NCBI GenBank assembly: GCA_910584375.1
Contig: CAJUAH010000009.1
Span: 88,790-152,789, forward strand
From: an uncultured Acetatifactor sp.
GTDB lineage: Bacteria > Bacillota > Clostridia > Lachnospirales > Lachnospiraceae
Reading direction: 5' to 3'
DNA length: 64,000 nt
The notes under the pieces were generated by a model. It was not told the DNA's origin and did not search any database. It saw only the letters and a list, made by a program, of their open reading frames with translations. The position numbers and the translations under genes were made by a program. Position 1 is the stretch's first letter; each line of letters starts with the position of its first letter. Positions 59,899 to 64,000 of this stretch are shown here, one piece after another.

Positions 59899-60561
59899 TC
59901 AGCCCCAAAAGCTGTATTTGCCGCCTACGGAAGAGAGCAGATCGCCGCTCCGCCCGTACTGGCTGGACAGACTCTCCACGCCCGCCTGAGCGTTGTCGGA
60001 TATCCGGCCCGCCAAAAAGGAAACCTTGGCCGTGAAATCATTGGAGGAGCCCAACGCCTTCTCCAGCGTGTCCACATCCGCCGCTTTCAGCTTGTCGCTG
60101 TCCACCGTCGCCTTGCCGTCCTTGGATATGGTGATGCCGACAGCGGCCAGAACTTCACTGTTATCCTCCGCCGCCTCCCGCAGCATCTGGGCGTAATATT
60201 TATTCAGCGACTCCGGAGAAGACTGCAGGATCTTCATCGTGTTGTTAAAACTCTCCACCAACTCCTGAGCCTCCTTGCACAGCTCGGCTGTATCCCCGCT
60301 CTCCCGGGCTTTCGCGTACAGGGAATCGTCACCCTTTGCCGCAAGGCTGTCCGCTTTCTTTTTCAGCCCGTCGGCCTCCTTCTCCAGTTTCTCATAATTG
60401 CTCTTCTGCTTTGTGTCCTCAGCGCTGCTCTTTCCCTTATTTAAGACCTTGAGCAGATCGCCGTCCGAACCGCCATTAATATGGTTCAGCAGCGAGGTAT
60501 TGTTGATGGGCACACCCGCCTTTCTCGCCGTTTCGTTTACCATCTGTGTTGTAATCCTCAT
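59899..60561 (-). CDS. Helical protein of unknown function
   Basis: A 220-residue protein starting MRITTQMVNETARKAGVPIN after an ideal AAGGAGG. The middle (residues 50-80) is a charged coiled coil, and most of the rest is helical. The end, VSFLAGRISDNAQAGVESLS, is followed by a Gly/Ser-rich tail closing in SFWG. It has no signal peptide, membrane helix or cysteines. The N-terminus faintly recalls flagellar hook-associated proteins (MRIT-type starts), but the match is too weak to name. It is monocistronic with its own terminator. Confidence 0.75.
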   Translation of the reverse strand: MRITTQMVNETARKAGVPINNTSLLNHINGGSDGDLLKVLNKGKSSAEDTKQKSNYEKLEKEADGLKKKADSLAAKGDDSLYAKARESGDTAELCKEAQELVESFNNTMKILQSSPESLNKYYAQMLREAAEDNSEVLAAVGITISKDGKATVDSDKLKAADVDTLEKALGSSNDFTAKVSFLAGRISDNAQAGVESLSSQYGRSGDLLSSVGGKYSFWG

Positions 60562-60679
60562 GTTGTCCTCCTTATTAGAGTTCCGCCGCGGCCCGTAAAT
60601 TCTCTGGGCATCGTCCGGGCCTTGCTGTTTTGGTCCCGCGTTGCCGGTTATTGCGCGTCCTTTTTTCCATGGCTATGTA

Positions 60680-60924
60680 TTATATCGGGAAAAATACCCG
60701 CCTTTTTATACCGATGGCACAAACCGCCCATTGAAGTCCATCCAGATATACAACTGTATCGCTGCCCTGCATATCCAGATCCACGTACCAGCAATCCGAA
60801 TTATACCCCAACTGTTTGGCAAATGCCTGGTATTCTCCTCTGTTGAGCTCGGTGGACTGTTCCCGCATGCGCTCAGCAGAAGTACACCCAGAAGGCAGAC
60901 TGTTATCTTCTTCCTTATATGCAC
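60680..60924 (-). pseudogene. Small lipoprotein gene broken by a frameshift
   Basis: From ATG 60924 the frame gives a lipoprotein signal, MHIRKKITVCLLGVLLLSAC, with the lipidated Cys at residue 20, then NSPPSST. After this the frame loses protein character, while the overlapping frame continues with ELNRGEYQAFAKQLGYNSD and VDLDMQGSDTVVYLDGLQWA to the stop at 60680. One frame change near 60840 would join signal and body into a protein of about 80 residues. It may be a pseudogene or a sequencing error. Confidence 0.5.
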
Positions 60925-60952
60925 TTTGCAATCTCCTCATCCTTCTATTATT

Positions 60953-62284
60953 CTATTCTTTGCACTGCCCTGCATCATTCCCCAGGCATTTACATCCCCT
61001 CTTGGCCGGATTGTCGATCAGCTCCCCGTCCCGCTCAAACCGTGAGCCATGGCAGGGACAGTCCCATGTGTGTTCCTGGGCGTTCCACTTCAGAACGCAG
61101 CCCATATGGGGACAACGTTTCAATGACGGCGTGAGCAGATTTGTGACGGCCTCCCAGACATTCACAAACAGCTGCGGCCTTACCATACTGCGGCTGGGAG
61201 AGAATACTTCCGCCCAGTCGTTGTCCCTGCCCCGCACCAGGTCACAGAGGAGCATGGCCGCCACCATGGAAGTGGTCATTCCCCACTTCTGAAAACCGGT
61301 GGCTGTGAAAAGATTTTTCATTCCGGCGCTGTACCGCCCGATATAAGGAATCCCGTCCAGGCTCATACAGTCCTGGGCGGCCCAGCGGTACTTGACTTTA
61401 GCTTGGGGATAAAGCTCTGCCGCATATGCCTCCAGTTCCGCAAAACCGCCGCCCTTTTTCCCTGTGCGGTGGCCGCCTCCTCCCAGCAAAAGCAGCTCCC
61501 CATAGCTGCGGAAAGACAAGCCCCCCTGGGCCTCGTCAATATACATGCCCTCCAGCCGGGCCGCCTGCTCCAGCGCCAGCACATAGGAACGCTGCTGGTA
61601 AAGTTTCAGAAAATAGCTGCCATGCCGATTGATAAAAGGAAAATGCGTTGCTACGATAAACTGATCCGCCTGTATCTTTCCATGGGAAGTGACCGCCGTG
61701 TGACCCTCTATATTTTCCACAAAAGTGTGCTCATATATAGGCAAATCCCGAATAATACCCTCCACAAACTTGAGCGGATGGAACTGCGCCTGACGGGGAA
61801 AAGCGATCGCCCCTTCCACGGGAAACGGCAGCGGAAGGCCGGATACGAACTCCGCCGGGAACCCCAGAGCATTCACCGCCTCCACCTCCCGCCGGATCTT
61901 CTCTCCATCCTGCCGGGAATAGACAAAAGCGGTCTGCTCTTCCCAGTCGCAGGGAATCCCTGCGCAGAGTTCCCGATATTTTTCAAGCGCTTTCTCGTTA
62001 GCCTCCAGATAGAGCCGGGTGCGCTCCTGCCCCAAAGTATGGAGCATCCGGTCATAGACCAGCCCGTGCTGGGAAGTGACCTTTGCCGTGGTATTCCCCG
62101 TGATCCCTCCGGCGATCCTGTCCCCCTCCACCAGCAGACAGTCCACGCCCGCCTTTTTCAGCAGACAGGCGCAGAGGATCCCGCAGATACCTCCGCCTAT
62201 AATCAGTACCTCCGTTTTCACGTCCCCCCGCAGCGTTTCCCGCTCCGGCAGTGTCACCGTGTCCGTCCAAAGTGATTTTCCCAT
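60953..62284 (-). CDS. FAD-dependent oxidoreductase with C-terminal Rieske domain
   Basis: A 443-residue fusion. The DadA/glycine-oxidase-like FAD domain begins with the dinucleotide fold TEVLIIGGGICGILCACLLK; GGGGHRTGK and GLPYIGRYSAGMKNLFTATG-like segments (actual text DGIPYIGRYSAGMKNLFTAT) follow. The last 70 residues are a Rieske [2Fe-2S] domain with CPHMGC and CPCHGSRF, giving the two Cys and two His ligands. Such fusions occur widely in Firmicutes; substrates are unknown, amines or amino acids being likely. ATG 62284 is chosen for GGAGG seven bases upstream. It is cytosolic. Confidence 0.85.
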   Translation of the reverse strand: MGKSLWTDTVTLPERETLRGDVKTEVLIIGGGICGILCACLLKKAGVDCLLVEGDRIAGGITGNTTAKVTSQHGLVYDRMLHTLGQERTRLYLEANEKALEKYRELCAGIPCDWEEQTAFVYSRQDGEKIRREVEAVNALGFPAEFVSGLPLPFPVEGAIAFPRQAQFHPLKFVEGIIRDLPIYEHTFVENIEGHTAVTSHGKIQADQFIVATHFPFINRHGSYFLKLYQQRSYVLALEQAARLEGMYIDEAQGGLSFRSYGELLLLGGGGHRTGKKGGGFAELEAYAAELYPQAKVKYRWAAQDCMSLDGIPYIGRYSAGMKNLFTATGFQKWGMTTSMVAAMLLCDLVRGRDNDWAEVFSPSRSMVRPQLFVNVWEAVTNLLTPSLKRCPHMGCVLKWNAQEHTWDCPCHGSRFERDGELIDNPAKRGCKCLGNDAGQCKE

Positions 62285-62351
62285 ATGAATCCTCCATGCC
62301 ATAGAATAGTCTATAGCTTATGGAGAATCGGGATATCCTATGCAGGGATAT

Positions 62352-62639
62352 CTATGTCGATGTTTCCCCTTTGTCCTTAGTACTGTTTTTTCCCTTTGCA
62401 AGCAACAGGCCAACTCCTCCCATGCACATAACGCCAAGTGAATACAGCGCGCCCTCGGTGCTCTCTGCCTGGCCTGTTTTACTGTAGCTGTGATCGTGGG
62501 GACTGTCCGGTTTTGCGATACTGCCGCCGTTACATACAATTATAAAACCTGCGATCCCGGATACAATAAATAAAACGCACAACGCTCTGATTAAAAAAAT
62601 ACCGACTTTTCTTCTGTGCCCAGCATAATCTCCAGACAT
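62352..62639 (-). CDS. Small membrane protein of unknown function
   Basis: A 95-residue protein with two predicted helices, LIRALCVLFIVSGIAGFIIV (about 16-35) and ALYSLGVMCMGGVGLLLA (about 64-81), joined by a polar loop with a HDHSYSKTGQAES stretch. The tail is charged. AGAGGAAATGG precedes ATG 62639. I do not recognise a family. It stands alone between the FAD gene and the Rpn remnant. Confidence 0.6.
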   Translation of the reverse strand: MSGDYAGHRRKVGIFLIRALCVLFIVSGIAGFIIVCNGGSIAKPDSPHDHSYSKTGQAESTEGALYSLGVMCMGGVGLLLAKGKNSTKDKGETST

Positions 62640-62728
62640 AAATCTTCCATTTCCTCTAAAAATAATATCTTATTTTATCTTGCCCACTTTAACCTTTATC
62701 GCTGGGGACAGCGTAAAGGACTTGCAGA

Positions 62729-63630
62729 CTACTTAACGCTGTCAGCCAATTCCTTCCATATATCATCCACGTTGTATGTGGGAGCATGTTTTTCAGCTAT
62801 ACAACATATCTGTGCGATCTTTTCCGGCTCCTGTTCCAGCTCGTCCGCAATCTGCGCCGCGCTTTTCCCCTTGATCATTTTCTTACAGACGGCGTTGATG
62901 TCCCGCAACACTCCCTCCCTATAAGCCTCCTCATATCCGGCCATATGTCCGTCCTGACGCGCGTATACAATCTCTTCCCATCTCTGCATATACTTCACCC
63001 CACATTTCTCAGAGCGACGAACTTTCTCCACCTGACTGTGAATCCGTTTCACCCGGCGGCTTTGGCTCCGGGCGGCTACCGTCTCCCTGGTATCGTTGAT
63101 ATATTCCATAAAATCCAAAAACTCCTGAGAAAAGTTCTCCTTATTTGTCCCGTGGGTATTGATAAATATTCTCACGGCTCCGTCCCGTAGCGCAAGACTT
63201 GGGATCTCCTTACACTGCCCCACAAAAGTATAACGATACAGCCAAACAGATCAAAAAGCGCTACCAGAATCATACAACTATCATTCAATTTGTTGAAATC
63301 ACCGCATCCCGGCTCCAGCAGCGACACGTCCAACTGCGCTTGATAATACCGACTCCTCTTCTCCAGATTTCTGGTGTTCGTTTTCTGCATCTCCGTAAAA
63401 TACACCTGACCGCCCCTGTCCATGCCGATCACATCCAGCCGCACGGCACGCAGTTCGGGCGACACCCGCAGCTCCTTCTCCGTCTGCGTTCTTTCCAGCA
63501 GTTCAATCTCATTTTCCAGCAGGATCCCCACCATGGCCTCGTAAGCCTCCGGATCATCCATAGTCTCCGCAAACAGAAATCTGTCTGTCAGGTTCAATCT
63601 CTCCAACGGAGTTTTTACCGTACTGTTCAT
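62729..63630 (-). pseudogene. Rpn-family recombination-promoting nuclease / PD-(D/E)XK transposase, frameshifted
   Basis: From ATG 63630 the product begins like Rpn/PDDEXK_2 proteins (RLNLTDRFLFAETMDDPEAY, then the nuclease core VRLDVIGMDRGGQVYFTEMQ and NLEKRSRYYQAQLD). After ALFDLFG (near 63240) the frame shifts: the usual LYRYTFVGQCKEIPSLAL is found in the next frame, which continues to 62729 with INTHGTNKENFSQEFLDFMEY and a C-terminal helical part. One missing base would restore about 300 residues. The two parts overlap from 63172 to 63223. Rpn proteins are DNA endonucleases linked to horizontal transfer. Confidence 0.75.
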
Positions 63631-63767
63631 TCACATTCCTCCTTGTGCATGTCGCAGAAAGAGAAAATATCCTCAGTACCCATCCCCTTTTCCTGCCTTA
63701 TTGATATTTGTATCTTGGAAAAATAAAAGCAGGATTTCTAAATAAGAGAACAAGACGTTCATCAGAT

Positions 63768-63848
63768 GCGGTAAACCGCTTTACAGGATTACTCCCCGGA
63801 AATCTTTTGCTTTGATTTGAAAGTAACATATCAGGGAGGAGATGTCAA
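63768..63848 (-). promoter_or_regulatory. Promoter and hairpin leader of the Rpn-family gene
   Basis: TTGACA (63848-63843) and TACTTT (63825-63820) on the minus strand are 17 bases apart, about 180 bases before the gene. The leader holds the perfect hairpin GCGGT-TT-ACCGC (63779-63768) next to a GGGGAGTAATCC stretch. From 63631 to 63767 nothing else is seen except the SD AAGGAGG. Confidence 0.5.
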
Positions 63849-63893
63849 GAATAAATGTGGCAATATTTTTACATATGCTTACAATTCCGAATA

Positions 63894-64000
63894 TTACTTT
63901 GCCTGTGGATAAATTTCTGACATACAATATATAAGCCGACATAACATTGTAAGCGCCAAATATTCCTGCGGATTTTCTAATCTCATGAATTCCTCTATGA
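63894..64000 (-). CDS. Short frame at the right edge: 30-residue peptide or C-terminus of a cut gene
   Basis: The minus strand is open from the window edge to TAA at 63894. It either starts at ATG 63986 behind AGAGGA (MRLENPQEYLALTMLCRLIY, then ten more residues) or is the tail of a gene lying beyond the edge. No family is recognised. Confidence 0.3.
   Translation of the reverse strand, partial: IEEFMRLENPQEYLALTMLCRLIYCMSEIYPQAK

Noticed and set aside
1..64000. tRNA, rRNA, tmRNA or SRP RNA genes, CRISPR arrays, prophage or integrase genes
   Set aside because: None was recognised on either strand by reading; a covariance-model scan could still find a small RNA.

Overview
This window looks like a chromosomal segment of a Gram-positive gut-type member of the Clostridia, most likely Lachnospiraceae. 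That placement is inferred from gene content and order: apt-relA-MBL-hemZ-hisS-aspS, pyrH-frr-uppS-cdsA-dxr-rseP, a Firmicutes class III fructose bisphosphatase, HemZ, a TIR/WD40 receptor-like gene, strong AGGAGG-type ribosome binding sites and moderately high GC. Almost every gene is on the minus strand; the one clear exception is the membrane glycosyltransferase at 4990-6915. No rRNA or tRNA gene was seen.

Layout by position. 1-4707: a GH115 xylan alpha-glucuronidase cut by the window edge, then a LytTR / DUF3021 / ABC-2 transporter unit. 4990-6915: GT39-like glycosyltransferase. 6986-9454: an AraC protein with a large C-terminal domain and a WYL regulator. 9598-15268: two ABC exporters with N-terminal zinc ribbons around a DUF1854 protein, with a 520-base repeat-rich and hairpin-rich gap between them. 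15341-15585: a near-consensus promoter, a 28-codon peptide gene and an intrinsic terminator, arranged like an attenuator in front of the ABC genes. 15582-22811: a UvrA-like ATPase, two ABC exporters and a double-HTH MerR regulator. 22854-36302: an accessory stretch holding an AAA/PD-(D/E)XK protein, an ABC exporter half, an Sfp-type transferase, DUF4261, DHH phosphoesterase, a split TIR + WD40 pair, EamA, GNAT and PNPOx-like genes, an AT-rich transglutaminase, a MITE-like inverted-repeat element and gene remnants.

36425-54508 is mainly core metabolism: tRNA synthetases, heme, stringent response and adenine salvage; a protein kinase paired with a degenerate PP2C-like protein; then isoprenoid, phospholipid, undecaprenyl and translation-recycling genes, bactofilin and a polysaccharide deacetylase. 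54645-59598 holds an XRE regulator with a palindromic operator on its own promoter, and a fruK-ptsI-fbp carbon operon. 59899-64000 carries a coiled-coil unknown, a frameshifted lipoprotein, an FAD/Rieske oxidoreductase, a frameshifted Rpn-family nuclease and a fragment at the right edge.

The best candidates for something undescribed are the small-peptide attenuator at 15341-15585, the structured gap at 12432-12952 and the four-unit inverted-repeat element at 35550-35804 that abuts a broken AlbA_2-type gene. Short in-frame or near-gene tandem duplications of 27 or 45 bases recur through the accessory half.
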